From contig NC_077223.1 of NCBI RefSeq assembly GCF_024763615.1, forward strand, positions 25,358,001-25,422,000: a stretch of 64,000 nucleotides of DNA. The letters are read 5' to 3'. How positions within the stretch are numbered: the first letter of the stretch is position 1; each line of letters starts with the position of its first letter. The position numbers were made by a program, and so were the translations under genes. The notes under the pieces were generated by a model, which ran no database searches, was not told where the DNA came from, and worked only from the letters and a program-made list of their open reading frames with translations. Origin of the DNA: Phlebotomus papatasi. Lineage: Eukaryota; Arthropoda; Insecta; Diptera; Psychodidae. Shown piece by piece: positions 36,892-50,063 of the stretch.

Positions 36892-37106
36892 TACAGTAGA
36901 CTCTCTCTCAATTGGGCATTTGGGGCAAAATGTCATCCGGTTTATCGATAGATTCGGGCGTCAAAGCCTATGTAAATTTCACAAAAAACGCTGAATTATA
37001 AAGAATCATGATAAATTGGGAAGAACTACAGCGAATTTGAGTGAATTAGCTTCATGTGAAAATTGTCAACAAAATTTTTCGCCCGATTGAGTAAGAGTCT
37101 ACTGTA
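36892..37106. mobile_element. ACAGTAGACTCTC MITE inside the 150-bp repeat
   Basis: Termini TACAGTAGACTCTCTCTCAA and GAGTAAGAGTCTACTGTA are inverted. The interior includes TTCGGGCGTCAAAGCC, as in the 10732 copy. The repeat unit resumes on both sides. Confidence 0.8.
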
Positions 37107-37151
37107 CTTTGAAATCCTCAACAAATTTCCTTGGAGTCCTAATGGAAGAAA

Positions 37152-37418
37152 CAGGGGCATGATATTTCCTATGTTTCCCATATGTTTCTAGCGAGCCGAA
37201 AAAACTTTTGGGTTCATTAGCTGTTTTCTGTCAGTGTAGAATGAATTAGCAAATAATAGTAATACAAAATAAAAGCCAATTTAATAGCGAAGAGGCAACC
37301 GAAAACCCCAAATTGGCAACCTACGTAGTTTTGGAGATATCTCGTGAAATGTGTACGAAAACAGGGAAAAATTTACACTAAAATCGGTCGCATTTTTTAG
37401 AGCTAATGTCACCCCCTG
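37152..37418. mobile_element. hAT-like CAGGGG element with 8-bp target duplication
   Basis: It begins CAGGGGCATGATATTTCC and ends AATGTCACCCCCTG. It is flanked by exact GGAAGAAA copies at 37144-37151 and 37419-37426. It is 267 bp with no coding capacity. A second, truncated copy is at 9304-9556. Confidence 0.85.
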
Positions 37419-37866
37419 GGAAGAAACATAATCCTGATGTATGTTGAAGAAAACTACTAAGCACAGTTCTCTAAATAGTTCAAAAAGATTTTTATTTTAT
37501 CGGTCACTCCAGTCAAGTGTGCTAATCCGGGCACTTCGCTATTTGGATCGTTTATGACTAATCCACTTAAAATAATATTTTTATTTTCATTTTCGTAATA
37601 TAGTCACTACAGTAACATAATATAACTATTCAAGTTCGAGAAAAAGCAAAAATAACATTTTTATCCATTAAATATGTGAGTATAATCGACTCATTTCAAT
37701 CTTGTGCCACGAAAAATTTTCTAGCAGTGATATTTCGCTAATGATAGCTGGTTTATTGAAAACATATATTGTTTTTTCCTTGTGAAGAAGTATTTTAAAT
37801 CCAAAGGTTTAATTAAAAGTGAATTAGCGAAAAGGCGACCCAGTTTTTTCATGCTGACTTCTTTCT

Positions 37867-38602
37867 GTATTATCATTATTTTATAAATTTTCTTTAATAT
37901 TTTTGATAATTATTTTTATATTATGGTTCTGAATGAAACAGTGAATAATTCTATGGATTTAGAAGAAGTAAAAAGGAATTTCATCAGTTCAAAAACAAAG
38001 CGTTTAAGTAGCACTGTTCGGAAAACGATCTTCTTACCGCACCTTACTATATCTTGTCGCTACTATAATTACTCTGCAGTTGAATATCAATTTAATATTA
38101 TAATCGTGCTAAAAATTGAGGAACGCTATTAAACACATTTTTCCAGAATGGTAAATAGGCCTTTTGCTTTTATGGTTCACTGTCTTATCGACTCTGTCAT
38201 TTCTCTCCTGTTTAATGTCAATTTACTGTCAATTTGACATTAATTTAAAATCTTAAACGGATTTATTAACACATTTCTACAAATAGGTCAATTTTGTCTT
38301 TTATTTCTCTATAAGGTTGGCTGTATATTTAGATACAGTCATGTCATCTATGTTTAATGTCAGTTAACTGTCAATTTCACATTTGTTTAGAGTCCCCAAC
38401 GGTTTTCTTTGGATTTATAAAAATTAAACCATAATAAATTTATATCAAAATTGAGAAATTACTATTAATCATTATTCACTAAAATACTAAATTGGTTTTA
38501 TGGCTCGCTGTCGTGTTTGATGCTATAATCTCTCTTTAAATTGAATTTCAATTGACTGTCAGTTTAGGATTAATTTGAAATTCTCAAAGGATTCCTATTT
38601 GG
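37867..38602 (+). repeat. Long direct repeat D, copy 1 (735 bp)
   Basis: It is co-linear with 50064-50858, from CTGTATTATCATTATTTTAT through AGTGAATAATTCTATGGATT to AAAGGATTCCTATTTG, about 90% alike by eye. It contains three consecutive units of the degenerate 150-bp repeat. It ends about 310 bp before the prolidase start codon. Confidence 0.85.
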
Positions 38603-38911
38603 AGTTTTGAAAGTAATACTTAGATTTTCCAAATAACTTCAAAAAGCCCTGCAAGAGTGCTGTTGTCAGGCTAAAGCAGATAATCTCTCTCTTCTGCTGT
38701 CACACTCCAAATATACAATGTTGAACGATAAATCGATTGGCAATCCTCCCCTCTTCGACACATAATAAATATTGTCTTATCTTGGATGGAATTTCTGTGG
38801 AGACTGTAGAGGAAAATTTCTCATCAGTTTTTCTCACATACGAGGAGTGTCCACAGTTATTTTTACTGGCAACATTTACCTCTGTCTTTCAAGACTAAAT
38901 TTAGCTACACA

Positions 38912-41900
38912 ATGTCTGGACGATTTTTCCAAATGGGACCCCAAACTCACGCCATCCCCATGGAGATGTACCGTGAAAATCGCGAACGTGTGACTAAGGC
39001 CTTGAAAGTGGCCATGCCGACCATTAAAGAGGGTTCCCTGGTACTGCTTCAGGGAGGCCAAGATAAAAGTCTCTATGACACCGATGTTGACTACGTGTTT
39101 CGTCAGGTGAATAAATCTTTTAATATTTCCGCATGAGAAGCTGCCTGGAGACTCTGTCGCTCATTCAAATCCCCTTGTAGGAATCATATTTCACGTACCT
39201 TTTTGGCGTCACTGAACCTGGATGTTATGGTTGCGTGGATGTCTTCTCGTGTCGAAGTTTACTCTTTGTACCACGCCTCCCGGAGGAATATGCCGTCTGG
39301 ATGGGGAGACTATTTACCAAGGAAGACTTTAAGGTCAAGTACCAAGTTGATGAAGTTCACTATGTTGATGAGGTAAGTTTTTTTTATAGCAACCATTTAA
39401 ATTTAAACCCAAAAATGACATTTGCTATAATTACTTTGACATCTGTCACAATATTTCAAAATTGTCAAAGTACAAAGTCATGCACAATTACAATAGTTTT
39501 TGTTTTGAATACATGTTTTAACTGCTCGAACTCCACAAGAGAGCAGTTTCCACAATCTAATTTTTTCAACTTCTCAACATCCTGGGTTCCGAACGGTAAG
39601 AGATATTGACTTCCGGAATTTGATGACCCCCCTCCCCACAAGTAAACATTTTAGCGAACCGATTTACTCAAATTACTCCCCACCCCTGCCAAGCCCTCCA
39701 AAAACATCTTTTTTTACTTCGTTCAAAATTGGATCTGGCGATTTAGATCATTTTTGGATATAACCATTTGTCGATCTTGGCCTGACTCAAAACTCGTCGC
39801 TACTCGAACCTGTTACACCACTTTTCCCCAAATCCGCATCCCTAATGTGGCATTACCATTTAAAAAAAACATTTCCCCTATTTAACTTTGGATCCTGTTT
39901 TCGCTGCATCATTCCCTGTCCCCTTTATGTCAAGTAGCTGTGCTACTGTGGAAACCAGTTCTCACAGGAGGAAAGCCTGTGTGAATCTGGGCTAAGTAGT
40001 GCCGATCGTGGGAGAGATCGGACGGTTTCCCACAGAAGTTTCGGATCTGTCCACTGCAAGCGCCTGGCAAGTTGGCTTTTTTATATGGAGCTATTTGAAG
40101 CCAATTCCTAAATTGATCTCAGACTCAGCTCACAGTGCTCCAAGGAAAAATTTATTTAAACAAAAATTTAGTATATTTATCCCTCCATACGGAAATGTAT
40201 CTTATAATACGGAAAAACTTCTCACTTTTTAAATATTTAGCATAACGATCACGAGTGCAAGAAAAATTCCCATACACATTTGTATGTGAAAGTAAGAAAT
40301 TGGCTTCAACTTTGAAGGCCACTCGCCGGGGACTAGGTCCACTGTCCTCATCACATACGGCTACAATAATGAGCTGGTATCCTGGTCTACGCCGTCGATG
40401 CATCAGCGGTTGTATCGGGTTCATTTTCTCAAAGCATAAAGTTTGCCTCTAGAGCTAAAGACTGGTCGCCGTTATCCTTGCGAACTAAATGACCAGCCTA
40501 CCCGAGCCAATTGAGGCGTACTTGCTAGACGCCAGTAAATTATCTCTCGGTAGCACCATTCCACACATTATCCTTCGTATAATTTCAACTCTTTCAGGAT
40601 TTTAACTATTCGGGATATTGGCTGACTCTAATTTACACAAATAAAAAGACACTTTAGAAAAGAGCCGTCAAAATATATTGTTATGAATATGGGTAGAGGA
40701 GTCCCCACCCTTGTAACAAATGTACTCTGACGGACCGACTACACCCTAAGGGTGAATAAACCCATCCGTGGTCTCCATTGAGTAAAAACATCGTGGCTTT
40801 CCTTAGTGATAATTTATTTCCCAACTTATAATCTTGATCTGGGTGTAATACCCGTGAATTCCCATCCCGGGGCCGTTGTAGATGTAGTTGAGGGTTGATG
40901 TGGCATCAGGGTGGTTAATGGCAAGCCCCGCAGACGACTTGCCCGAATAGATCTCCCGAACTCCAACGATTCCACTACCGTGTAGAGCCCTCTCTATTTC
41001 TGGCGGCGGTCATTGGGGCACCTTCAGTGTCCTCAGTGTCTAAGGGGTGGTCCAGGGGAATCAGTGGCGCAATAGGCAAGACCGTTGGCTCTTGGCCGGA
41101 TCGATTCCCCGGCTCGACTTTTTGTTGTGAGTTTGAGTCCCGCCCGGTGCAAAGATCTGAATGTCTAATCTAGACAATTTTCATATGTTAATAACGTAAT
41201 ATAATGCACCGCCTACGCCCAACAACTCCGGGAGCATAGAAGCATCCACAATGCGCTCCTGGGCGAGTCTACAAACGGACTAGCAGATTCTTCTAACACG
41301 AGATATGGACATTGTAAAAGTGATTACCTTTGTAATGAATATATTTCGATACGATTAATAATAGGGGTGGTGCACAGGTTAAATCCCCTTATGGAAGAGG
41401 TTCTGCATCTCAACTTCCGATGAGTCCCACGGCGACTCTCCTGGCTAAATTTTCTCACGGCAGACGAATTCAACCTGAACCGTGGAATCGTAGAGACTCC
41501 ATTTACAGGAACAAGGGGGATGCGCGTGTCTGATAAGGGTTGACATGGTTATTGCAATCCTAGGAGCTTCCCCATTCACACTGTAGGCGACTTCATCATA
41601 AACTGTGATTGGTACCACAGGCAATAAATTGCCTGGATCACGATCATGAAGGGGCAATTTAAAGCTCCCTCCTTCTCAATCTTCTCCACAGACATTGCCT
41701 TCATTGTCTTTCAAAGGCATATGTGTTGCCCTCCCAAAGTATACGCTTAAGTGTAAAATTGCACTTAAGCGAATATCCTGGAATTTTCGCTCCAAAACGG
41801 ATATTTGGGGTTGTGAGGGACCCAAAGACGTATATTGGAGTTAGGGGGGGGGGTGCCTTGAATATTTCACAACTCCTAGCCATTTAAAAGACAAATTCGT

Positions 41901-44900
41901 CACAATAGGGTAAATTAAGCTAATTCAAAACCTGCTCCAAATGAAAACGTCATTTTTTCCATGATGAATACAGTACTAAATTATTATTAATATAATTTTC
42001 TATACCACAGTGTCATTATTTAGTTAATTTTGCTCTTGATTAAGCAAAAACCCATTCATATTCACAAATTTTAATTTGTTAATTTCTCAGAAAAATTAAT
42101 AGTGTACCTTTTTACCATCGAATTTTTCATCGATCGACCATGTTTTCCAATGAAAAACACAATGAGATGATTGTTGTTGATTCGTTTTGTTTAACATTTC
42201 ATGTCACATTTCTGACTAATTTTAGTTAAATCAAGTGCTAATCTTTATTGTTAACGGTACGTGAAGTTTTCAAATGAAATAATTACTTATTTTGTGAACA
42301 AAAAGGGTTTTTCTGAAGTGTCTGCAAATGCTTCAATAGGAAACCCTGGAAATATGATTTTTTTGGAGAGATTTTCCTTCCTATTGTTTTAGATGGGAAA
42401 GGAGAAAAGACCAGGAATAAGAACAAATCCTACAATCAAGAGCAACTCAACAAGGTTTTGGAAGCTTTTCGTCGTGGTTTCACTTACACTGTTTGTCTCC
42501 AATTAGAAACTTTCCCTTGTCTCCATTTGGATTAATATGTTTCCAATAGAAGCATTTTACGCTCGCGTATTTTTCTTGTATTTAAGAAGTTTTTCAATTA
42601 TATCTAAAGAAGTTTCACTAAACAGTAACATTCTAGAAACGTCAAGGAGCAAATTTTTGTAATTCCGTTTAGAAAAAATATGTACTTAATGTGTTGAATC
42701 TTCTGTCAAAGTTAAAGCGTCCGGAAATGGTTTTGAATTAGGGCATTTACCCTATCTTTAATCTAACGTCTCTAATTTCAGCATGTTCTTGATTAGAGCA
42801 CTTTAAATCTGAACCAATGCTATTTCCCAAAATATTTTTCAAAACAAAAACGAACTGTATATTGTGTGTTACTCATTAAGTTTATAATTTATTCTTTGAA
42901 AATCATAACAAATCTTAAGGGCATTATAAAACCAAAGCAATTCACTATTAAATTGTGAATTGCTTTCTAAAGTCAAGTTAGCTGAAAAATATCCATAAAT
43001 TCCTCTTCACCTTCATAAATATCATCTACCATCGGAGTCCATTGACCGTCAATTTGAAAAAAAGGCGCATAAAAAGATGTGATCTCTCGATAAATTCTGT
43101 GGGTTCTTTTGGCTCGACAAAATATCTTAAAAAAAAGAAAAATAAGCAATCATTGTTCTCAGAACATTTTCTAGTGCGTGGGGATCAATTGAGCTCTCAG
43201 TGTGTAAAATGTTGGGGAAAAGACGGAAGCAGTGGAGCGAGGAGTTTCTGAGAGGGTCAATAGACATCCAGTGTCTATGAACAAATTTATTGTTAATTGG
43301 CCACGGTCTCTGAAATTTGAAGGTTAAATAGAAATCTCGTGGTTCTTTGCCCCATCTTGTCAAAAAAAAAAACAAAATTATATAAAGCTCTTCAAATGAC
43401 TTTTGCGATTTTCTTTTATGCGTTCATTTACTTCACGGATTGGCTTTGATTGAGGTTAGCTCTGTGATATTTATTTAGAGAAATTTTAAAATAGGAAAAA
43501 GTTTAGTGTCGGGAAATGAGAGCAAACTAACGAAGTATAATTCTTTTTTTCTGATTTACGACAAGAGCTGGGAGAGTTTTACGCTATTTGAAATATAAAG
43601 ATTAAATGAAAAAGAGGCCATTATACATCACTTTTGTTAATTTTTTTTTTTTTTGAATTTGTGTTTGGATGAACTCGTGGGATATCTCTCATTGCATACA
43701 TATCTAAAATAATAACATTTGCTACGTATGTATGTTCAAAGAGCAAAAGTTTTAGTAGAAAATCATTATTATTTTAAAAGTTCGAAGGCCTTCCTATAAT
43801 AAAATATATGTTATGAAATCTTGATTTTGTTCCATGATTTTGAGATCAAATTCTTATAAAAAATAATATTTCCAAACTCAAAATTCAAGATCTAAATAAT
43901 TTTCACTACTTAATGGTTTAAAAAGTTGAATTGATAATTCCATGGTTCCAAATTGAAACACTTTACAATGAAATAATTATAATGTCTTTTAGATTAGAAA
44001 AATCTCGTGAAATCTAAATTCATATACATTTTTCTCCCAAATGTTTTGAATATGCCTATAACATTCTTTTGTACTTAAATTGCATTGCGCTAAATTGAAT
44101 TTGTTGTGATGTTCGAAAGAAGAAGAAGAAGAATACTGCGAAGAATAGAGCAGTAATATGCAAGATTAAGCTTTATATTCTTAAATTAAGCATTTATGGA
44201 TCTTAAAATGTCTTAGCTAAGAACCAAGATTTCAAGATTTTCTACACTTAACGAAACGTCATTTCTGACAAATATCTTAATTTCTTTGCCGAATTTTTTG
44301 AAATTCTGTCATACAAATTAGAAAAAAGGGACAGATAATCCTAACCGGCTTATGTAGGTGAGATTCTTAACGTGAGCTAGCTCGGAGTGCATGCAAATTC
44401 GATTTAGAGCTGAAATTGTGAGTCACCATTCAGTTATCTTGAATCAAATTCGTGAAATTATACAAATTTTGTATTTAAACCAAAATATCAAGGATTTGGA
44501 TGAACTGGCACAAATGTGATATATGGGTGAAATCTAGACCAGAATGTTCTCTATAATTTTGCCGTAGAACTTGATCTCATCAATTAGTCAGAAGCCAAGA
44601 TAAGCGAGGTTTTTTGTTTCTTAACTTGTTTTTTTCATCCAGAGTTCCCCAAGTAGTCATTTGTTGAACTTCAACTATATCAAAGAATTGTTGTATTTTG
44701 TGGGACTTTCCAGTTAAAACCATATTTTAAGTGTCTTTGTGGAGTAGAGGCAGTCAAATTGGCATCTGAGTGATTTCAAAGCGTTATTATGGGAAAAATC
44801 AATTTTTTCACACTTAAACGGCAAAATCGGAGTGATAGCGTAGTCTGAGCGGAAAATGATGTATGGACGAAATGTAGAGACAAATGTCCTCTACTATTAT

Positions 44901-47450
44901 GTTGAAGTAATCATCAAAATCGGTTCAGCGACAGTCGAGATAATTGAGGTTATGTGATATTGAAATTGGTTTTTCGACTGTGGCGCCCCTGGTGTTGGTC
45001 CCACGAAGTTCAAATATTTTAGAAAGTTGTAGCATTTGGAGAGATCTTTCGTTTAAGCCCTCATTCATCAAAATCGGTCACATAGAACCGGAGATATGAT
45101 TTTTTGAATTTTGTGAACTTTGACCCCTCATATCTTCGGTTCTGTTTTAACCACAGCGCACATTTGCACCATTTTGGAAACGTCCTAGACTGGACTACAA
45201 CATACTAAAATTTCATTAACTTGCACAATGCCGTTTTTGAGAAAAGTGACTTTGAATTTCGATTAATTTTGACGCTATCACAGCGCCACCTGTGGTGAAT
45301 TTTTGAACTTCTATCTGAAAGTGCTCATCGAGACGAAACCAAAAAGGTAAAATTTAGGTCGCTATGTTAGTTAGAACCGGAGATAGAGGCCGGTCAATGT
45401 TCGAACTTTGACCCCTTATAGCTCGGGTCAGGGGTTATGGATCGACTTAAGGTTTTTTTTGTTTGATAGGTATAATCAACGGCTACAACATACTAAATTT
45501 TCAACCCTATGCACAATGGAATTTTTGAGTTATTTAACTTATAAGATTTAAAAATTTTCTTTTTAATAATAGCGCCCCTAGCGGTGGTTTTATGAACTTG
45601 CAATGTTAGAAGGGAAGTGGCATTTCACGAGAGCTTTCCAAAAAGCCCTCACTTTTTAAATTCTGGCAATTAGAAGCGGAGTTATGGCCATTTTAAGAAA
45701 TTTTTTTTGGACCCTTATAGCTCGGGTCTGGGGGGTCAGGGGACCTTAAGTTTGGTATTGATGGAAAGCTCTAAGGCCCAGCTATAACATACTAAAATTT
45801 GAGCCCGCTCGATGCCACAGGGGCGGAGCTATTGAGAAAACAAAAAAGGGGGGTCTTCAAAATGGTGGAAGGAGGGGTGGGGGGTGAGGGGTCAATGCAC
45901 CAAGTTGCAATTTTCATACGATATTTAACCTTTGCCGAAAACCGCAAGTCGATATCTTTTTTAGTTTAGGAGCTATTAAGCTCCAAAGAGCGGCCGGCCG
46001 GGAACGTAAAATAGCCACATAAATATTCGTGATCAGGAAGTGGCGAAACACGTTTTGGCCAAGTTTGAGGTCGATCGGACGACATGAAATTTTGTTAGGA
46101 TTATAGTAGGTGAGATTGTTAAGAATCTCACCTAATACAGTAGTCTCTTAAATCTGAATCTCTCAAATTCGAATGACGTTTGGATTCAAAATGTCAATTG
46201 TGGGGTTATGTTAAAAAATTCGTATTCTGGATGAATGAAAATCATATTTATTTGCTTCTTCCTGTATACGATCGTATAAAATTAAAAGAAGTATGTCACC
46301 ACTAAGGCTTGTGAGAAAGTACGGGAATATGATTTAAAGTACAATTTAATCTGACATAAATTTCGTTAGTTTTGAAAAAATCGTTCGAATTTTGGAGGTG
46401 AGAAATGTCAAAAATACCCCCCGAGCATTCGAATTTAGAAAACTCTACTGTCTATTATAGGTTGTATCAAATAGACAGGCTATAATCGGAAATAAAAGAA
46501 GTGCAAACAAAACTTGTGACGTATGATAAACCCTGAAATGCTTATGCAAGATGTCATTCTTTTCCAGGTATTCTCTGATTGAGTGTTGCACTTCAAAACG
46601 TACATCTAGAACGTTTTGAACCATTACGATTAAATTACAAGATTAATCAGAGCATTTTTCATAGTCATTCTTTTTTGTATCATCTCTTATAGAAACATTC
46701 CTCATCAAAAAGGATTTCCGCACGAAACTCTTCAAATTATTAGTAATCTTGAAAATTTGCACCTCCGAGAGGTTCTTGGAATTATTTCATGAAAACAAGA
46801 AATTTGATGTCTTGAAATCTTGAAATATTGGGTCCAGAATTGCAAATCTTGATATACACGGTTTGTGTCTTGGATTTCAAGATTCGAAGACATGTGACAG
46901 ATTTGACAACTCGATTTTGACTTTTTTATTTCAGAATACGAAAATCTTGAAATTTCCTTGATCTTGATCTTTGTCTCAGAATTGAGGCCAAAATCTGAAT
47001 TCTACGACATTATTTAAATTACCCATATCGGAAAAGTCAAAAATTACAATGTATTTGAATAAAAAAAAACTTCAAAATTTTTTGTATTGTTTCCAAAGAT
47101 GAAGAAAAGAAGGAAAGGTTAAAAAAAAATAAGATAGATATTTCCTCAATTTTCTCAAAGTCGATATGCAAAGTTATCTTGTGAGAATTGTAATGTCTAA
47201 TCGATGTACAATTTTCATTGCAATTTTATGCATATTTCCTTCTCCATATGACTGAGCTTCGAGCTGGGGGAAAACGTGTTTTGCTAAATATTTTTTTTTA
47301 TTCATGGAAAAATACAAATTTATAGCTGTTGTTTATTTTGGAATTGAATTGAGAAAAATGTGCCTTCATTCACAAGCGTCTTTCTTCATTTTATAATTTC
47401 AGATAAACAGCGTGATTGCGTCAAGAAATCCGCCTGTTATTTACGTTTTG
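38912..47450 (+). CDS. PEPD: Prolidase (Xaa-Pro dipeptidase), 5' exons, partial
   Basis: Seen: exon 1, 38912-39106 (65 codons, ATG in ACACAATGTCTGG); exon 2, 39181-39372 (64 codons); exon 3, 47403-47450 (16 codons, INSVIASRNPPVIYVL). All junctions are phase 0 and GT-AG. The introns are 74 bp, 8030 bp and more than 16.5 kb. The 145 residues match the N-terminal domain of prolidase: HAIPMEMYRENRERV, LVLLQGGQDKSLYDTD, DYVFRQESYFTYLFGV, TEPGCYGCVDV, LLFVPRLPEEYAVWMG, VDEVHYVDE. Exon 3 aligns without gaps where family members have a 16-residue segment before the (R/K)G-N-DSG motif. Known of the family: a cytosolic Mn-dependent homodimer of about 490 aa (M24B) that cleaves X-Pro dipeptides. The pita-bread catalytic domain and all metal ligands lie in exons beyond the window. 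The fly orthologue is usually named Dip-C. No frameshift seen; the identity is firm. Confidence 0.93.
40240..40620 (-). pseudogene. Decayed non-LTR reverse-transcriptase C-terminus
   Basis: On the minus strand one frame reads, with stops, ...QVRLNWLG..GHLVRKDNGDQ..., and a neighbouring frame reads MHRRRRPGYQL. This resembles the RLxWLGH(V/L)xRMD ... GRRxRGRP end of LINE ORF2 proteins. Several stops and at least one frameshift make it non-functional. The family assignment is tentative. Confidence 0.45.
40680..41900. repeat. GC-richer unclassified retroelement-like DNA
   Basis: Base composition is distinctly higher in GC than the flanks, with no intact frame on either strand. It is interrupted by SINE copy 2. 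It is likely non-coding or decayed retroelement DNA adjacent to the reverse-transcriptase remnant, but I could not name a family. Confidence 0.4.
41055..41362 (+). mobile_element. tRNA-headed SINE, family A, copy 2
   Basis: It begins GGGGAATCAGTGGCGCAATA with box B GAGTTTGAGTCCC and ends in a TTAATAAT tail. It is flanked by a 12-bp duplication with one mismatch (AGGGGTGGTCCA at 41043-41054, AGGGGTGGTGCA at 41363-41374). About 308 bp, closely similar to 23391-23713, lacking about a dozen bases of its middle. Confidence 0.92.
41907..42753 (-). mobile_element. TA-flanked GGGTAAAT element, copy B
   Basis: Inverted homologue of 12669-13559 without the nested insertion. Ends are TA-GGGTAAATTAAGC and GGGCATTTACCC-TA. 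It serves as the empty-site control for the 12818 insertion. Confidence 0.8.
42754..44354. other. Intronic DNA, nothing recognised
   Basis: No exon, gene or delimited repeat. A short AGA microsatellite is at about 44117-44133. Confidence 0.4.
44355..46134. mobile_element. 1.8-kb TIR element containing family R sequence
   Basis: The ends TAGGTGAGATTCTTAAC (44355-44371) and its exact complement (46118-46134) are 17-bp inverted repeats. The right end also contains a hairpin (GGTGAGATT / AATCTCACC). The interior carries diverged reiterations of phrases such as 'agctcgggtc', 'tttagtatgttgtag' and 'gcgcccctrgcggtg', related to 3042-3780 and 63030-63700. No transposase frame. Confidence 0.65.
46136..46450. 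mobile_element. ACAGTAG-ended MITE, divergent copy abutting the 1.8-kb element
   Basis: TACAGTAGTCTCTTAAATCT at the left and AACTCTACTGTCTA at the right are inverted. Interior words (AATTCGAATGACG, TTCGAATTT) resemble those of 10732-10954. It starts immediately after the 1.8-kb element. Confidence 0.5.
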
Positions 47451-49349
47451 GTAAGTTTTATTGTATATAGATATTTCCTCTTGGATTTTTTTATGTTTCT
47501 TTTCCATTTTGTTTTTGTTTATTCTGTTTTTTTTTACTGTGTATATACATGACTAAGTCATAGTTCCATGAACTGGGTATAATAAATAGAAGCAGGAACC
47601 AAAAATGTTTTGAACTTGCTTCTCAACTAGTCATTTGGTAACACAAAATGATGAATTGTTTATAGAGGTATGTGAATTTTTTCCAGCTTGAAGAAAAATA
47701 TATATATAAAACACTGAAAATTGCAATGTGGCAGAGACTTTGGTGGGGTGTGAAATGAACAACAATAAAATAAAAGCAAATCTAATAAAGAGTATTTGAA
47801 GGCGATATACAAAAGTTCACGTAGCTTTCACCAGACGATCGTGTTTTTTTTTTGTTATTTTCTTATTTCGATGTCTCTGTATACCAAAGTAACTCGCAAA
47901 ATGTGAAAGAGAAGCTATATTTCTGTGTTTTATTTGCCGTTGGGGACTTTAACTTGCAAAACATATTACATATATACTTAACCGTGTTCTTTGTGTATGA
48001 TTTTGCGTGGCAAAAAGTCGAGGTACAAATACACGACCAAAACAAAAATGCTAAACATTACCTCCGGCTATGATGACCGCAATTCTTCATCTATTCCATT
48101 GTTCAGGTTTTGCTACATTGTAGATGAAAAGTCAATCTTCTCGGTAAAAATTTGTTAGTCTTGTTTGACTTTGTTAAATTAAGAAAATTGTTTGGTCTCT
48201 AACAGATTATATTTTTCTAAGGAAAATTTAATTACCTTGTGTTCAAGAATTTCTTATAAGTTTAGCGCAAGTGCGAACTTATTCACGCAATTAAGCACTC
48301 ATTTGCTATAAATAAACAACACAATATTCTTCAGACTATTTTCAAATAGTTCGTAATTTAGTTTGAGGAAAAATAGACGATAGATGAGATGGAGAGAAAT
48401 GGGAAAATTTCCGGCACATGATGTGTAAAGTGTCGTGCTAAAAAGCCTCATAATTTAATAGACTGATCTATAGATTATAGCTCTTGAGATTATATTTGTT
48501 TTTTAATGATATCGATTTCAAATATAATCCTTTTTTCCAACTCTCAAGATATTGGTGTCAGAAATGGGATACAAGAATCGAGAAAATCAAGTAATTCGCA
48601 TTCCTTAATTGGCTAATGGGCTTTAAATAAAGTGAATGCTTTCTGGGTGTAGTAGATCAAAGAATGTAATGACACTAAAACATTTTATGAGGTTGAACAT
48701 TTCATTACTTCTAGATATTACTTCATTCTAAAATGCATACCAATAAGGACAGATGAAGCAATTTTCTGGCCGGTTTTTTCCCATATTGGATGTTGTTTCA
48801 TTTTTAAACGAAATTACCCCAAAATTCACAGAATAAACTAATATTATTCCCTTTTATCATCTTGTATTTTGTAGAGAAATTTTCAAAAATCAATTCCAAA
48901 ATCATGCCTGATACTGCCCCATGTTTCCCTGATAAACGAGAGATCAAATATTCCTCTGAATATACGAATACCTTGATATTTCTGCCTCCTACCTTTGAGA
49001 GATAATTTAATCATCATTTCCATTCAATCGGGATTAACTATTAATTTACAGCATTGATTTAAGAGTTATTAGCATTCCGCGATTTGATATTTAATTACAA
49101 AGCTTTTGGTATACCATTCATGTTTTTTGTGCATAAAATCGAAATCTATCATTTCAATATTAATTTGGTGAAATTCATTGGAATATTATCTACTAATCCT
49201 CACAAAATGCCATGTCCTCCGATAAAGATGAAATTTTGCCAAAGCGTCTCTCGCAACTTCCTGATCACAAGTAACGACAGCTCCTTCCCAAATGGTAATA
49301 AGTCGTTTAAGGACACTACTACGCCAAAAATATATGTTACTCTCGTTAT
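47451..49349. other. Repeat-poor part of prolidase intron 3
   Basis: AT-rich DNA with no supported exon and no family shared with the window. Confidence 0.4.
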
Positions 49350-50063
49350 TCATACACTCAGAAAAATAATCGAGTAAAACTTACTCGAATCGTTGTTGAA
49401 TTGACTCTTTCGTTGTGATTTTCGATTAACTATATTTTAGAGTTGATTTTACTTCTATTTAGGTGTAATATTCGGAAGAGTTATTTTAACTTTTTTTCTA
49501 AAATTTACATGACAAAAGAGTGTAAATAACTCTTTTTAAGACTGAAAATAACTCGTTTTAAGAGTTAAAATAACTCGTTCTAAGAGTTAAAAAAATCTTT
49601 TTTGGAGTTAAAATAACTCTTTCAAATCCCAAAATGGATAGGATTTTGCAATTTAATTTTTTTATTTTATCATTTTCTTTATTAATATTTTCTTGATCTC
49701 AAATTTCCTATATTCCAAACGAAAGATCACTTATGATGTATACGCACATGTCTTCATGAAATAGTCTTAGGCATATTTCTAGTTGATGTTCCATATGAAC
49801 TTTTTCACACGAAAATCTTGTTGACTGAAGTATATTCTTAAAACGAAAACACTTAAGCATATACTTCAGTCGAGATGAAATTTTACATCGAAAAAGAGTA
49901 ATAATTACATCGATATCCGACAAATTCACTCAACTCGCACGAAGAGTTTTTTCAACTCTATTTACTAAAATTTACAACGAAAAAGAGTAACAATTACATC
50001 AATATTCGTAGAGTTAATTCAACTCTTTCAAAGAGTTGTTTTAACTTTTTAGGTTTTTTCTTA
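49350..50063. repeat. AACTCTTT-rich repeat block with 22-bp tandem units
   Basis: At 49520-49622 about four units of 22 bp alternate AAGAGTTAAAATAACTCGTT variants. The same AAGAGTTA / TAACTCTTT words return at 49935-50050 in inverse sense. Outer ends CACTCAGAAAAATAATCGAG and AGGTTTTTTCTTACAGT are weakly inverted, so this may be a TIR element that grew internal repeats. Confidence 0.55.

Larger units (their letters stand above)
36770..37500 (+). repeat. 150-bp degenerate repeat unit with two insertions
   Basis: It starts GAGGAAAACTATTAAACACA and contains TTTATGGTTCATTGTGTC and TGTCAATTTGACATT as in the units at 38118-38600 and 50320-50858. It is split by the ACAGTAG MITE (36892-37106) and by the hAT-like element (37152-37418). 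The following unit begins at about 37450 (GAAGAAAACTACTAAGCACA). Confidence 0.65.
39373..47402 (+). other. Prolidase intron 2 (8.03 kb)
   Basis: It runs from donor GTAAGTTTTT after ...YVDE to acceptor TTTATAATTTCAG before exon 3. It contains the retroelement remnants, SINE, TA-flanked element copy B and the 1.8-kb TIR element listed below. The first 600 bp carry no recognised repeat. Confidence 0.85.
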
